Shown in pieces: positions 23,584 through 36,606 of a stretch of DNA of 64,000 bases. Numbering within the stretch: the stretch's first letter is position 1; every line of letters starts with the position of its first letter. This DNA is from Clytia hemisphaerica (Eukaryota; Cnidaria; Hydrozoa; Leptothecata; Clytiidae). The position numbers were made by a program, and so were the translations under genes. The stretch lies in the NCBI GenBank assembly GCA_902728285.1, contig CACVBU010001312.1:124001-188000 (forward strand), read 5' to 3'. Below the pieces are notes generated by a model that was not told where the DNA came from, ran no database searches, and worked only from the letters and a program-made list of their open reading frames with translations.

Positions 23584-24019
23584 CAGGGCCGGCGAAACCG
23601 GGGGGGGGGGCTAGGGGGCTATAGCCCCCCCCCCCCACCACTTTTTTGCAAAAAAAAAAAAAAGAGTGAGAGAGAAAAAGAGAGGGTGAGAGAAAAAAGA
23701 CTTGGCTACGTTCAACAATGAAGCCAAAACGGTTTAACAATCTTTCTTTGCTCCATATCCATAAAAATCCAACGGATAAACTTTATTTAGATGAAGTTGG
23801 TAGAGAGTTTGTGTCGACTCGAGAGCGTCGCTTTAGTTACTTTTTTAATTTCTTTGATGTTTTCATTCCAATAACTTCATAAAAATTAAATTTAGATCAC
23901 TTCTAAGCCAATGTAGAGTACCAAAATTTTCCCGCCCGTCGGCCCCAACCATGGTGGGGCCTCCTTAGTCACTATAATCATTTAGCCCCCTCACTTTTAA
24001 AACCAATTCGCCGGCCCTG
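23584..24019. mobile_element. 436-bp MITE with GAGCG target duplication
   Basis: The ends cagggccggcgaa and ttcgccggccctg are exact inverted copies. GAGCG flanks both sides (23579-23583 and 24020-24024). The interior holds G and C homopolymer runs and a gagagag-rich patch. Confidence 0.82.
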
Positions 24020-24525
24020 GAGCGTGACCATTAAACAATCCTTCAGAGCACAAATAGTGACGATCTATCAAAATTAGTCGTTTGTTTCTTATAAAAAAAC
24101 GTTTAGAAACCAAAATTTCATGTTCTTGAAATATTCTTTCATATTCAAGACTTTGTGAGCAAAAAACATCATCTCATCAAAAAATTGAGTAATTTGGCTA
24201 AGAACATTGATGTATGCTTATTAATAGTCATTCTTATAGATAAAGATGTGTTTTTTGAGCCAACAAAATTTTTTTGCAAAAATCTGCTTAAGCCATCTTT
24301 TACCTATGATGGTACCCTACTTTCATGCAAAAAATCAGAAAAAGTTAATGATCCAATTTTTCACAAAGTCCAAAAACCTGTTTTTTAGCCGTTTTTTGGC
24401 CCAAATTTGCCCAAAAAAATTTTTTTTCGAAAATCGGGCTCCGTCACATTCGAGGGTTTATAGTTACACATCTTTGTGCAAAAAATCAGAAAAAAACTAA
24501 TGAGCCAATCGCGAGGAAAGCTAAT

Positions 24526-24563
24526 AACGAACGAACGAACGAACGAACGAACGGACGAACGGA
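24526..24563 (+). repeat. (GAAC)n microsatellite
   Basis: gaac/ggac tetranucleotides are repeated about nine times. Confidence 0.9.
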
Positions 24564-24910
24564 CAAAGGTTAATTTGTAGGACCTCCATCCCACCGGGGT
24601 AGGTCCAAAAAATGACCACCTGATTCTTTTCAGTATAGATAGGCCTTATTCAGTATGAAGTTAATACTCAATTTCCTATCAATCGTTTGAAATATTTCCC
24701 AGAATAGCTGAAGGAGTTTGAAGAAAACCATTACTGCATAGATTCCTTTGTCAGCAACATTTTTAACGATGTTGAGACAGTTTGGCACAAAGTAATATAT
24801 TGAAAGTAAAGTGATGTCAAATTAAATTGTGGTTTTCATTTCAGGTTGAAAACAAATTTATACAGACAAAAGTTTTATCAAATTTGTTCTATGAGGTTTT
24901 CCCCCTCATT

Positions 24911-25152
24911 TACACGTTCTTTTTATAAGAACATCCGAAATTGTTGAAGCCTTCGGATGTTCTTAACTTTTTGAAGTTTAAGCCTTAAAAATTTCTTAAC
25001 ATGTTCTTATTTTACCCATTTTTGAGTATTTCTGTCCATTATCTTATTAAATTCGGTGCTCTAGAGTCGACAAAGCCTTAAAATGTTCTTAACTTGTTCC
25101 TAACATTTTGGCCATCGAAGCCTTAGTTTATTCTTATTGAAAAAACGTGTAT
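24911..25152. mobile_element. MITE of the acacgTTTTTT family, copy 3
   Basis: Starts tacacgttctttttataaga and ends aaaaaacgtgta. It contains gccttcggatgttcttaac, which also occurs inverted in copy 1. Confidence 0.7.
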
Positions 25153-26239
25153 TTGACATGCTTATCAAGAGGAGAAAATAGTAATTTTGGTATAATGCTT
25201 TTGTAGATTGAATGCTTTACATAATGTCATGATTGGCTCGGATACACAAACAAGTAAGTTTTGACCTTTGAAGCCAAAAGTTATACTTTGAAACAAGCAT
25301 CTCTAAATCAGAGATAAATAACGAGAGATTGTAAGAATTGAGTATTAAAGCCGCAAGGGCTAGATTGTGAATCTAAAGCAAGAAAAAGTGAAGTCTCAAA
25401 ATTTGCACTGTACATATTCGCAGTGACGGATTGTCATATTTTTGTTTTCAAATCTGGCGATAGATTTTAATAATCCTGGGTTTGTCGTTCGTCTGAATAC
25501 CGATCGGGTCATGCGTTTAGGATGGGAAGAAGCGGTTTCGTTTACATTCCAGAATTGTGATTAGAATTTAAAGAGATCACCTACATTAGTAATGAAGAAG
25601 TATTGTTTTTATTACCATATCCATGATTTAATTTGTCTATAGCTATGTCGATGATTAGGATTTTTATAGCTCAATCAAGAGTTGATTGTTTCTCAGTGTG
25701 CAGAGAGAGGCAAAACGTTTGATGGTGGAAACCTTACTGTAGCTTATGTTTAGAAATCAGTTTAGTAAAATTCAGTAGTACGAATAGGATTTTATATTTG
25801 AAAATATTCGTGATAACTTTCCATAAATATTTTGATGTTAATTTTTAAAAAACATAATTTTTCACCAAAACCCTTCATGATTTATGATTTTAAAGTTATT
25901 ATCTTTCAAAAGTTTTCAAAAAAAATCTCCTGTCAGAAGATTGATTAGATTTTTACTACAATACAGTTCTGATAAACATTTTGAAAGGGAAACAAGAAGC
26001 CCAAGGGCATGAAGGCCCAGCATTAAAAGTTTTGTTTCTAAATAAGAGTGATAAAGTTTGCTTAAAATCATCAATCTTAATTTACAAGCTTTTTTATATT
26101 GAATTGGCACGAATGTGGAGCAACATTGGTCTGAAAGAGGAAGAGAAAAACATTTTTTTGCTTATATCAAGAAACATAGGATATATGGAATCTAAAGTCC
26201 GGACAATGGTCATTGTTTTGCATTGTTCTTAACAATGTC

Positions 26240-26522
26240 TTCGCATGCGCACACTTCGTCGGCGCGAATTCTAGCGGGAAGTTCAAAATGGCGATTTTCT
26301 TACACTGATTAGTTCCTCCACTTTTTTTGGTGACGCGGGAATTTTTTCATATTTTGATTGATTTCATCGCATTGGAAAACCCAGTGAGGCTTTATTTCAA
26401 AGATTGTCTACCCCTTTGGGGTTTCCCTTTGAAATTTGACAGATTGGACTCGTTTATCCAAAATTATTCAAATTTGTTTTTGTGGTAGTTGCACGAGGAG
26501 ACACAAGTTAGAGAGAACTCAG
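26240..26522 (+). promoter_or_regulatory. Putative promoter and 5' UTR exon of the P-element-like gene
   Basis: The GC content rises locally. cgcatgcgcac resembles an NRF1 site and caaaatggcg a YY1 site; such motifs are common at TATA-less animal promoters. A donor (aactcag|gtgag) at 26522/26523 would splice to the acceptor just before the ATG at 27255. Inferred from motifs only. Confidence 0.45.
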
Positions 26523-26825
26523 GTGAGTTTTGATTTTTCAATATCTTCTGAAATACATTTCCTTTTTTTATGATTTTTTCTGTGGCCACTCATGAATATA
26601 GCTAGAACACACTTATATCAGTTTAATTTGCAGGAACTTACAGGATTTTGGAGAAATTGGCTATTATTTTGCTCTGTAATTTAGGGGTGATCTGCACATT
26701 GCCTGAGCTTTTCTCTTTTAAACATCCTGGTCATGTAATACAAGACTCTAAGGATCAAGGATTATTCTGAAAGGTACTCACTTGATTCTGGTTTCATTTT
26801 CTAAAAGATTTACTTTGGATTCAAA

Positions 26826-27729
26826 GTAATGTTCTGTTTGAATAATTTGCTAAAAATGGCCACGTTTGTTATAATTTTATGGTAAAATGTCCTCTGAAAA
26901 GAGACATTTTTTTCTCAACAAAGCCAATTCTATTAGCTGTTCCTAATTTGAGAAGAGCTTTTCTGAGTGAGGACAAAGCAGTGAGCAATTATTGCCCTTG
27001 CCCAATCCCCAATAGCAACCATTTAACTTGTTTTTCTTTATGAGTTTCTACTAGGGTACTGTAGCCGCCCAGGTTTGGGCTCGACTATTTCCATGAGAAA
27101 ACCAGGCTATACCCAACAGCTAGCTTGACTTGAAAGTGACTTCTAGTTTCAAAATAATAACAAAAATTACTTATTGCAAAAATTTTGGTTACATTTAATT
27201 TTATTTTTAAATTACCTCTGTAAAATTGATTTGCTTTTATTTTGATCTTTCAGAATGGCCGAAAACCATAATGCTAAGTTGCAAAGGATTTGCAGAATAT
27301 GTTGTATGGTGATCAAAACCGATAAATCTTACACCGAAAAAAGACATATCACCGACTTTACAACCGAGATGAAAGCATTGTTTGACATTGACGTGTTGAG
27401 TGATACTCATGCCCCGCCTTATCTTTGTGGAAATTGTAAAGAGAAGCTTGAACTCAAGAGAAAACATCCGCAATACTCAACTGAAACTGAATTGTTTAAT
27501 TTTCTGGAACATCGTGATGAATGTGATGTTTGCAAAAGATTGGTACCAATACGCTTTAGTTTAAAGACAGTTGCACCCTCACTTCCTAAATTCGAGAAAA
27601 TTGGTAATGATTATGGCTTCCTTAAATTGAGGACTGATGAAGACTTTCTAGTACTCTCAAAACCAGTAAATCTAGAAAACACAGTTAAAATATATATTAA
27701 CTGTCAAATTGATCCTAGTTGTCAATGGA
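26826..27729 (+). repeat. Parent copy of a ~0.9 kb tandem duplication
   Basis: This segment covers the end of the 5' UTR intron and the first ~475 bases of coding exon 1. It recurs at 29191-30091. This copy keeps an open frame. Confidence 0.9.
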
Positions 27730-30700
27730 AGGTGTTTGTCAGTAATAGACAGCTTGCAGCTCAACATGAACTTTACCAAAAGTTTGGTTCGGTATTGTCA
27801 ATGAAAAATGCTAATGAATTTTTTGAAATGTTGGCATTGTACAATGTATGTGAGGGTAATACAAGATATCAGGAACTTGTCAAGAAAAAAGTTGATAAAG
27901 GAAGTGATCTCACATTTCTCGACAAGGAAGGAAAAGTTGCTGCTTGCATCGAAGCACCTGGATTCAACCAAATCCATCCAGACAAGCTTACAATCCGCCA
28001 TGTAAACTGTGAATTGATTTCCAAAGATAATATTAAATGTAAAGTTTGTGCAGACTATGGACGTAAAATTTTATCTTCCATGTCCAGCAGGGCTCAAAAA
28101 CTTCCAACGACTAACCACCCAAACACTCCAAATATTTATCTCACTCGCCAACAATTGGAAAACAAAGCCAAAACATTGCAAAGGGATAAAAGAGAACTGC
28201 AAAATGAAATTAGACGCTTGAAGACTAAAGTAAAAAAGCTTATGACTAATGAAGCTGTGGCATTGCCTGATGAATGGAAAGAAGTCATTCCAGCTGTTTT
28301 TGAAAGTAATGATGCAGGTTTTCCAGCTGACACACCCCAAGGAATCTTATGGGAACAACAACAAAAATATGCATCCTTGAAAGATAAAAGGGGAATGCGC
28401 TGGCATCCTTTAATCATTCGATGGGCAATCAGTATCTTCTTGAAATCTCCAGGTATGTTTACAGATCAAGCTTGAAAAAAAAATACATAGAATCTACAAT
28501 ATTTTGAATTTTGAAAACATCAAATCCATTGCAATTTTTTTAGAATAACTATGGAAACTAATGATTTACATCCCAGTGAGAATAAAGGGGCTTACTTCTG
28601 ATATTAAAAACAGAATTTTTAGGGGCCTTTGTAGGATGGCACCAACATTTACCAAAAAAATTGGAGGGAGTGGGAATGATGGATGATGGGTGGGATCAAA
28701 ATTTTGGTCAATTTAGTCATATACAAATGACTACAGGCGGTAAAGTAAAAGTATGTACCAGCAAATCAAAAATGTGCATCATGTTAAATAAAATGCTAGT
28801 TATTGTTATATTGTGGAATTGTTTGCTTGTGTTTGGTGATGCATTTAGAGCGAGTTCTTCTAAACAAATTTTTGCTGCAAAAAAGGGGGAATTAGTATAA
28901 TGGGGGGATGAAATAAACATAGGGGGATCATATCCCAATGCAAACTCTGCTTAGCTCTACAAAGCTCAAAAAATTGACCTATCAAATTTTATTTGAAAAT
29001 GTTCATTGTAAGCCTTTGTTTATTTTCAGCTACTTACAGGCATCTCAAAGCTGGAGCATTTCTCAACCTACCCAGTGAAACAACGCTGAATGCCTACAGC
29101 CAGTTTTGCAGCACGAATACCGGTTTTGATGTTAAAAAGATAGAGCAACTCCTGAAAGAAATTAAGATAGACGATTGCAAGGATTATGTAAGTAATGTTC
29201 TATTTGAATAATTTGCTAAAAATGGCCACGTTTGTTGTTTAATTTTATTGTAAAATGTCCTCTGAAAAGAGACATTTTTTTCTCAACAAAGCCAATTCTA
29301 TTAGCTGTTCCTAATTGAGAAGAGCTTTTCTGAGTGAGGACAAGCAGTGAGCAATTATTGCCTTGCCCAATCCCCACAATAGCAACCATTTAACTTGTTT
29401 TCTTTATAGTTTCTAGGGTACTGTAGCCGCCCAGGTTTGGGCTCGACTATTTCCATGAGAACAACCAGGCTATACCCAACAGCTAGCTTGACTTGAAAGT
29501 GACTTCTAGTTTCAAAATAATAACAAAAATTACTTATTGCAAAAATTTTGGTTACATTTAATTTTATTTTAAAATTACCTCTGTAAAATTGATTTGCTTT
29601 TATTTTGATCTTTCAGAATGGCCGAAAACCATAATGCTAAGTTGCAACGGATTTGCAGAAGATGTTGTTGTAGGTGATCAAAACCGATAAATCTTACACC
29701 GAAAAAAGACATATCACCGACTTTACACCGAGATGAAAGCATGTTTGACATTGACGTGTTGAGTGATACTCATGCCCCGCCTTATCTTTGTGGAAATTGT
29801 AAGAGAAAGCTTGAACTCAAGAGAAAACATCCGTTATACTCAACTGAAACTGAATTGTTTAATTTTCTGGAACATCGTGATGAATGTGATGTTTGCAAAA
29901 GATTGGTACCAATACGCTTTAGTTTAACGACAGTTGCACCCTCACTTCCTAAATTCGAGAAAATTGGTAATGATTATGGCTTCCTTAAATTGAGGACTGA
30001 TGAAGACTTTCTAGTACTCTCAAAACCAGTAAATCTAGAAAACACAGTTAAATATATATTAACTGTCAAATTGATTCCTAGTTGTCAATGGATGGTACCC
30101 TTTATTGGTGCTGGAATCGGTTCAATGTTGCTAATAAAATATATTCTTTTGTGATGTCCCTCATTGATCAAACAGCTAGAAACAACTTGGAGAACTCGCA
30201 TGCACATCTATGTTCACGAATGCTAACAGTAAGTAGCACTCGTTAATTTTTTATGTTCACTAATATTCTGTACTTTCTATTTGATCTCTGCAAGGTTTTG
30301 ATGACTGTTAGATATCATAATCACCAGTCTTTAAGTTTTGAATCCAGCTACACCATCTTTAGTCGAATTTTGTAGCATCATCCATAATTTGGAAACATTT
30401 CAAACAAAGTCAAAATTTCGTTGCATAATTTCGTTGCTTTGATTGTTAAGGGATTTTTTGAATTTTAATAGGTTTACCCTACTACACAATGGGGAAATTT
30501 TGTGCTGATAATTATATAGATAACTTTTATTTAGCTTGATGGTTACGAATTGAGCTGGCAGCATATTATCGCAGTCTATGAGCAAGATCTCATCCCAGAT
30601 ACTAAAGACGAAGATGGTGTGGCTATGAGGAAGTTGTACAAGCTAAGCAATGAACATATTCATTTGTCACCAAGATTAAGAATGAGAGTGAACCTTGCAG

Positions 30701-32344
30701 CCCAGGTTAGTCATAAATTTAAAATTTTGGGAGGATATACTTATTAGCGTTGATAGATTCAGAGTCTTCTCATTTTTAGTGGAATCTCGTCTTGAAACAT
30801 TATTTAAACTCAAGCCTTACTTCATTCAGATATTATTGACTTTGTTTGTGATAAACTTTCATCCAAAAAGGATCTTTTTATATGTGAATTAAATCTTTTG
30901 TGTATAATACTAAGTTAAAAAGTTTTTACTTTGTACAGGTTTTGAGCAACAGCGTTGCACTAGCACTTGATAAACAGAATCTTCAGTCCACAACCTCGAC
31001 TCGGAAATACATTCGAAAAATGGATCGATTCTTTGATTGTTTAAACGGTTGGTCACTCTTCATTGGACAGAGAAGAAACAAAGACGATTTAAAACCTTAT
31101 TTTGAAGTTACAGACAAAAGATTTAAGTATTTATTTACGCTATTAATTGTATTTTTATCTGATATTCCTGATTGCTTATTTTCTTAGCTATCATACTTAA
31201 GGAAAGCCTACCAGAGTATTAGATTCTGGTGATATCTTTAGTTTTCATATAATTTATAATACCTTAAGGGAACTAATTTTTGCCTAGAACTAAATTTTGC
31301 GGTTTTTGCGGATTTAGGCCTGTTTAGGCCCAAACCGCAAAATTAAGTTCCCGCAAAATTTTTTAAAATGCTGAATAATTCACAGTACGGCTCTAATTTT
31401 CTTTCAAGTGAGAAATCCGCAAAATTAAGTTCCCGCAAATATTTAATATAAAAAATCTTGAACTGCGAATCGCAAAAATTAGTTCCCGTAAAAATTAGTT
31501 CCCGACAAAAATAGCTCCCTTAAGTTAAGTTTCTCTGTATTTTAGTTTCTCGAAGATGAATTATTGGATTTTTTTTCGGATTGGGAAAAACAAGTCGAAA
31601 ACCTGAAAGGTGTTCCTGAAGAGGTCAAACCAAAACTGATGATCAGCCGCCAAACAACCACTGGAATAAGAATAACAGGTAAGAAACGTTGGATAAGATT
31701 AACTTTGATATCTTGTATGTAGGTAAAGACATTTCCTGACATTGTGATGTTATTTTTAACGTGAATCAATAAGATATTTGATAGTGGATGCAATATCACA
31801 TTTTTCACTGAAATTCATTTCATTCATATCTACATTTTTCTTCTTTTTTTAGTTCACTCATTCTGTTCACTTGCAAAGCATTTGCTGACGGAATTCCCTG
31901 AAACCTACATACTACCTGACAAGTTTAACCAGGTATTATCTTTAATAATATTCTATTGCTCTTTTTTTTGCTTTCGTTAATGAATAAATATACTATAAAG
32001 CTGTCCAGCTCATCATCGAATCGGAATTGAACCACATATCAGTTTTACTACAGACTGGATTTTTGATTCGGCAATTGAATGGCTAAAATTACTTAAGCAA
32101 AGATTTTATTTAAATATTCTTTGATTTTTAGGATCCAGTAGAAGAGAATTTCTCCAAACAACGAATGCGTTGTGGTGGCTCCGATAACCCGACCATGCTA
32201 CAATATTCTCAAAACGAACGAAAGATTATGCTGTTAAAGTCGGACATTTTACGTGTTGTCACTGCTAACACTAGAGGACGTATTCAGCCAGTGCAGTCAG
32301 CCGATTACGATTTAAATGAACCCTTGCCAAAGAGGAAAAAGTAA
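27255..32344 (+). CDS. P-element/THAP9-like transposase gene, core exons disrupted
   Basis: Exon 1 (27255-28452) encodes CRICC and CGNC/HRDECDVC zinc-binding motifs at residues ~15-100, then a coiled-coil-like Lys/Arg stretch and RWHPLIIRWAISIFLKSPG. Exon 2 (29030-29187) gives LKAGAFLNLPSETTL, the usual P-element sequence after that motif. Later exons 30535-30705 (LSWQHIIAVYEQD), 30939-31126 (LRMRVNLAAQ|VLSNSVALAL and FFDCLNGWSLF), 31546-31678, 31853-31932 and 32132-32344 (KFNQDPVEENFSKQR, GGSDNPT, ANTRGR) match the C-terminal half of the Tnp_P_element/THAP9 family. The exons that should carry most of the RNase-H-like catalytic part are missing; a diverged copy of exon 1 stands there. The remaining middle exon (~30092-30230) reads as the family's DVPHLIKTARNN motif only if homopolymers are lengthened. 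As given, the gene cannot make a full transposase. It may be a real pseudogene or an assembly fault. Confidence 0.72.
29191..30091 (+). pseudogene. Second, frame-broken copy of the transposase 5' region
   Basis: It matches 26826-27729 closely but has many one- and two-base gaps, mostly in homopolymers or short repeats, that break the coding frame (for example near 29660-29740). It begins exactly in the intron after exon 2, at agtaatgttct, and stops at gtcaatgga before unrelated sequence. Confidence 0.88.
31263..31528. mobile_element. MITE in a transposase intron
   Basis: Ends cttaagggaactaatttttg and aaaaatagctcccttaag are inverted; the interior repeats gcaaaattaagttcccgc. A fragment of similar type lies near 48560-48595. 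Confidence 0.7.
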
Positions 32345-33020
32345 CTTTATGGTGGATGTCGTTGATTCATTTTTTTGAGCTCTGAATTATGTCTTCAGTT
32401 TATAAATTGGTGATTGCCAAATCGAGGCTCATACCTAGTGAGATACTGTTCTTAGTATATAGAATTTTTAGAGTCTATATTTGTTCAGCGTTTTTTATGC
32501 AAGCTTATTTCCCATCTAGAAGGATTTACATAATCGATCCACTATAAAATTATGCGTCGTTTTTTAGGGAAATTTAGCTTTATACTTAGGTGCATATTTT
32601 TTGCTCCACTATTTTTATTATACATTCACTAGATTGAAAAGATAATTCCTTAAAGAAGGGAAGACTAATTTGCATTTATGTCTAGTTTATTTTTCGCTCT
32701 TAAAGTATCTAATCCGGGTAATTTTTTTCAAGCTGATTTTTTTGCGAGTTTCATTTCCCGAGCACTAAAAATGAAAATCTTTGGCAAAAATTATGACTTC
32801 ACACCATACACGAAGATTAAATTATGATACAAAATATCATCCTAATTAATTCACTTAAGCTATGTAATTGATTTGTGTTTGATTTGTTAATTAAAGTGGA
32901 GGTAGTAATTTCTAATATAAATTTTCGACGATACAAATCCCATTAATTTTGACAGAATACCTTTAAAAATATCGCGAGAAGATTCTAGCTCTGTCGACAT
33001 TTATTTGATTGTCTTTGCAT
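32345..33020. other. 3' flank of the transposase gene
   Basis: AT-rich, no gene seen. Confidence 0.4.
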
Positions 33021-33256
33021 AATGGACTCTTCCAGAAAAAATTCGTTCATGGGGGATGGAGGATATATTATTTTGTCTTTGATCTACCCCTGGACATTTC
33101 GATTTTATACCCCCTGGACAAGCATCAAATTGACCCCCTGGACACAAATATTCACCCCATGGACATAGCAGTTTTTCAGGTTTTTTTTCTCAATACCCCC
33201 TGGACAAGATATCCTTCACCCCCCCCCATGAATAGTTTTTTCTGGAAGAGTCCATT
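33021..33256. mobile_element. 236-bp MITE with internal ccccctggaca repeats
   Basis: aatggactcttccagaaaaa and its reverse complement form the ends. The interior has five copies of ccc(c)tggaca. No target duplication was readable. Confidence 0.8.
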
Positions 33257-34527
33257 GGTGTTGTATTCACTTAAATTATGCCGCGGAAATAATTATCGTT
33301 AAAAATGGTTTTGGCGCCCCGTTTTGAGAATAATTATCTAGCCTGAAGCAGCCAAAAAAAGCAAGCGAACGGGAGGCTAGCTTCAACTTGCTTAATGCAG
33401 AGGAAACCCCTAAATTTTTTAATAAGATTTCAACTTGCTTAGCTTTTAGGATTTGCGGTGGAGGGATACAAACAATAAAATCTCTTCTGCTCAGAGAGAG
33501 TGGTTTGTTTTGAGTGTAAAGGGAAAACCATTAGGAGATAGCTCGGCACACACGATTTCAATGTTCTAAAATTAGACATATATGATGGGATAACCCAATC
33601 AACCCCGTTCAAGAAAGACACAATCCAAGTAGAAATAAAACTTTTCAGGATAGAGGGTTTGTGATCTCTTCTCTGGCTGTCCCCGATTTTTTATCTGAAT
33701 GATACATTTCTTAATGTTTAGAGTTCTCAATTGTGCACTATTAAGTTCATAGTCAATCAGTCTATTTTGAATTATAGCAATGCCAAAAAGCAAAGGTGTA
33801 GAGAATTAATTTTCCATAAGTGTTTTTGTCTTATAATTAATCAATGAATGAAAATACACTAATGACATTTTACAAAAACTATAATATGAAAAAAATAAGA
33901 TGAAGATAAGATGATATTACTTTCCAAGTAATGAAATTGTCAGGCTTTAATTTAATAAATTAGTCAAATAAAGTTCAAAATCAAGAGCTGTACTATGAGT
34001 AAATCATGATCTCATCCTACCCATTTTTAAGAAAGGCTAATAAAAGAAGGCAGCTAAAATAACATCAAGATGCAATAGAAGACAAAAATATTCAAAAATC
34101 CATATTATAAAAATATTGAACCTGAAAGCTGTTCACAAACAAAAGAAATTTATGGAAACGATGCTTCAAATAAAAATAAACACCTTCAGGTTAAATGGCA
34201 GGTTGGCTTCTGTAAAACTTAATCAAAAAATGTTAAAATTCAATAAATCAAAATTTATAAAAGTGGTAAAAATCAAGATATAGCCCACATAAATAAAATA
34301 CATAAAAAACTGTATGCTAACAAAAATAATAAATTTATCAAAATTATGCTCAGAATAAAAATATTTACACTCAGGTGGAATAGGTTTGTTTGTGCATTGA
34401 AAGCAAAAATGTTAAAATGCAAAAATTAAAATGTATGAAAATGGTAAAGATCAAGTTACAGTACACACAAATGAAATAAATAAAATCTATAAAATCAATT
34501 TATCAAAATGGTGTTTAGAATAAAAAT
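33257..34527. other. Very AT-rich gene-free stretch
   Basis: Low-complexity A/T sequence with repeated words such as aaaataaat. It includes the 3' flank of the - strand zinc-finger gene. Confidence 0.4.
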
Positions 34528-36346
34528 TTATAAATAAGGTTGTTTGAAGTATATAATTTTACTTTTTGTAGCGAGTAGTTTTCTTATACCAGGCTCTCCA
34601 GCTTCACTGACTGTTTCTGATTTTTCTGAATTTTTTTTGGCATTCAACTTTCGAATGTTCAATACTGACTTGATGAATCCATTTATCCTTAAATTGATCC
34701 ACTTTCCAATAATTTTTGATCTTATTTTTGATTTAATGTTTTCATTAGGTATATCCATGGTAAGCTTTTGCCAGCATCTTTCAACATTCAAATTGGCACT
34801 AAATTCAGTTCTCAGCATTTCACGAATATCATCTCCTTTATAATTTGCAAGAAATTTTTGATGCAGAAGCTTTTTTGTTGACAATTCAATATGTTTAATA
34901 AAATGAAAAAAATCGTCAACAGCATAAATCAAACTTCCTCTATTCACAGCTTGTACCCAAGCAAGGGTAAAGTGGTCCTCGTCTATATTGTCATCAAATT
35001 CATCCTCAAAATCTTTGTAGCCCCAGCTTTTAAGCACCTCCATGGTAGCTTTACCATCTAATGTCTTATCATTTCTCAGTGACTTTTTTAATGAAAATAG
35101 TAAATATCCACACACGTATCGGATAGTTTGGAGTTCAGACCCTGTTACACTAACATAGATCTCTTTGTTGTTTGTATCAGGAAGAAAGAACTCCCTTCTT
35201 ATCTTTAGTAACTGCTCAAGGATTTTTGAGGTGACGAAATTAAAAAGCATTCTTGTTTGATCGAGATCACTCCCTACCAATGCTAGGAATAACTTCCAAT
35301 TATTTATATGTTCATCTGCAAAACACTGTTTGTTAAAAAGCTTGAATAAGTTTATGTGGTAAGGTTTTGACACACTCTTCTTTTTCAATTTTTCATGCAT
35401 TGCTTTGATGAATCCTTCCACAAATATTTTGGCGTTTTCGTTACTTGATAGCGGAATGAGTTTTGAAGCCAACAATGCTGCACTTTTGCCAGGCTCTCTG
35501 ATCATGAAGAAAGGGTCATCAGCAGCAGATTTTAACGATGTTTCCAATATGTTGACGGACAAATTTAAGAATTTTTCCTTCAACAACACAGCTGGTGTTT
35601 TTTTCTTTGGTGCAATAGGTTTTTTGGGCTTTCCACTTGCTGCCGTTGGCTTCTTTGAGGACTGTGCTTTTGATCCTAAAAACATGAAAAGTTGAAAAAA
35701 TGATGTTCAAACTCTTGTTTCTTTAACACCCATGATGAAAAGGGCTATACTCAGGCATAAAATAGAACAGTCTCAGAGGGGCGGGAATGAGCAACAAAAT
35801 CTACATATATCCAGAGTTTGCTTTAATAATGCCATTCTTTATTTCTCGAAAAAAAAAAGCTATTACATAAAACAAGCTTCTATCTACCAAAAAAATGTGG
35901 TGAATCAAGTTTTAAATGAAGTTGAAAAACAAACAACCATTTGGTATTATAATCAAATCTATAAAACTCTGGATTTTATTTCACTGGAATTTATAATGAT
36001 CAAAATAATTTTGGCGGTTACCTTTGCATGTTTTTTTGTGTGTCTTTATTCCCCTTTCTCTGAAGTATTCTTTCTGACAAAGGTCACATTTAAATAATGG
36101 TTTAGAGTCTGAGACGTCTGACTCTGACTGAGGAAGTATAGTTTGCAATGTTTCCTCGTTGACAAAAACAATCGTGGGAACAGTGTCCATTGTAGTTTCA
36201 TCCTCAACGTCACTTATGTCTTCCTCGTGAATAAAGGATACTGGAACTGCAGCCTCTTTTTCAAACAAATCAACTGTCTGGATATCTTCAACTTCTTCAA
36301 ATACAGGCGATAATTCATCGAAATCCAACTCAACAGGGCTAGCCAT
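34528..36346 (-). CDS. C2H2 zinc-finger protein of unknown function, two exons (~490 aa)
   Basis: On the - strand, exon 1 runs 36346-36022 and exon 2 runs 35675-34528. The donor (aaag|gtaacc) leaves phase 1 and the acceptor (tttttag|gatc) restores the frame exactly, giving ...KTCK-G-SKAQ.... Residues 1-80 are acidic. One C2H2 finger follows at ~residues 85-107 (FKCDLCQKEY...HKKTC). Then comes a Lys/Pro-rich linker and a mostly helical region with ELQTIRYVCGYLLFSLKKSL, a motif seen in proteins next to or derived from DNA transposons. I do not recognise the family and give no function. Upstream (- strand) lie a reversed CCAAT word (attggctaatg) and ttggcgcg, possibly a promoter. A nearly full LINE sits just upstream on the same strand. 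Confidence 0.75.
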
Positions 36347-36606
36347 GATTTAGATTTCTTTGATTTGTTATATAAAACTTTCTTCCCGGTCGTTTTGGTA
36401 GAAATCTTTGTTTATGTTTTGATAAAATTTCTCACGGAACCGAGGGAAACCCGGGGTAATATAATTTCAGCAATTTTCATTGGCTAATGGGGAACAATCA
36501 AATATTTTGGCGCGTTAATATAAACATATAAGTGGACCGCGCTTTTTATTGTTCTCTGATTCAACTAACAATTGCCGACGAAGTCGAGTGCAAAATATAA
36601 CAATCG

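Noticed and set aside
24155-24594. Overlapping ORFs at the (GAAC)n tract
   Set aside because: They arise from simple repeats and AT-rich sequence, with no recognisable protein.
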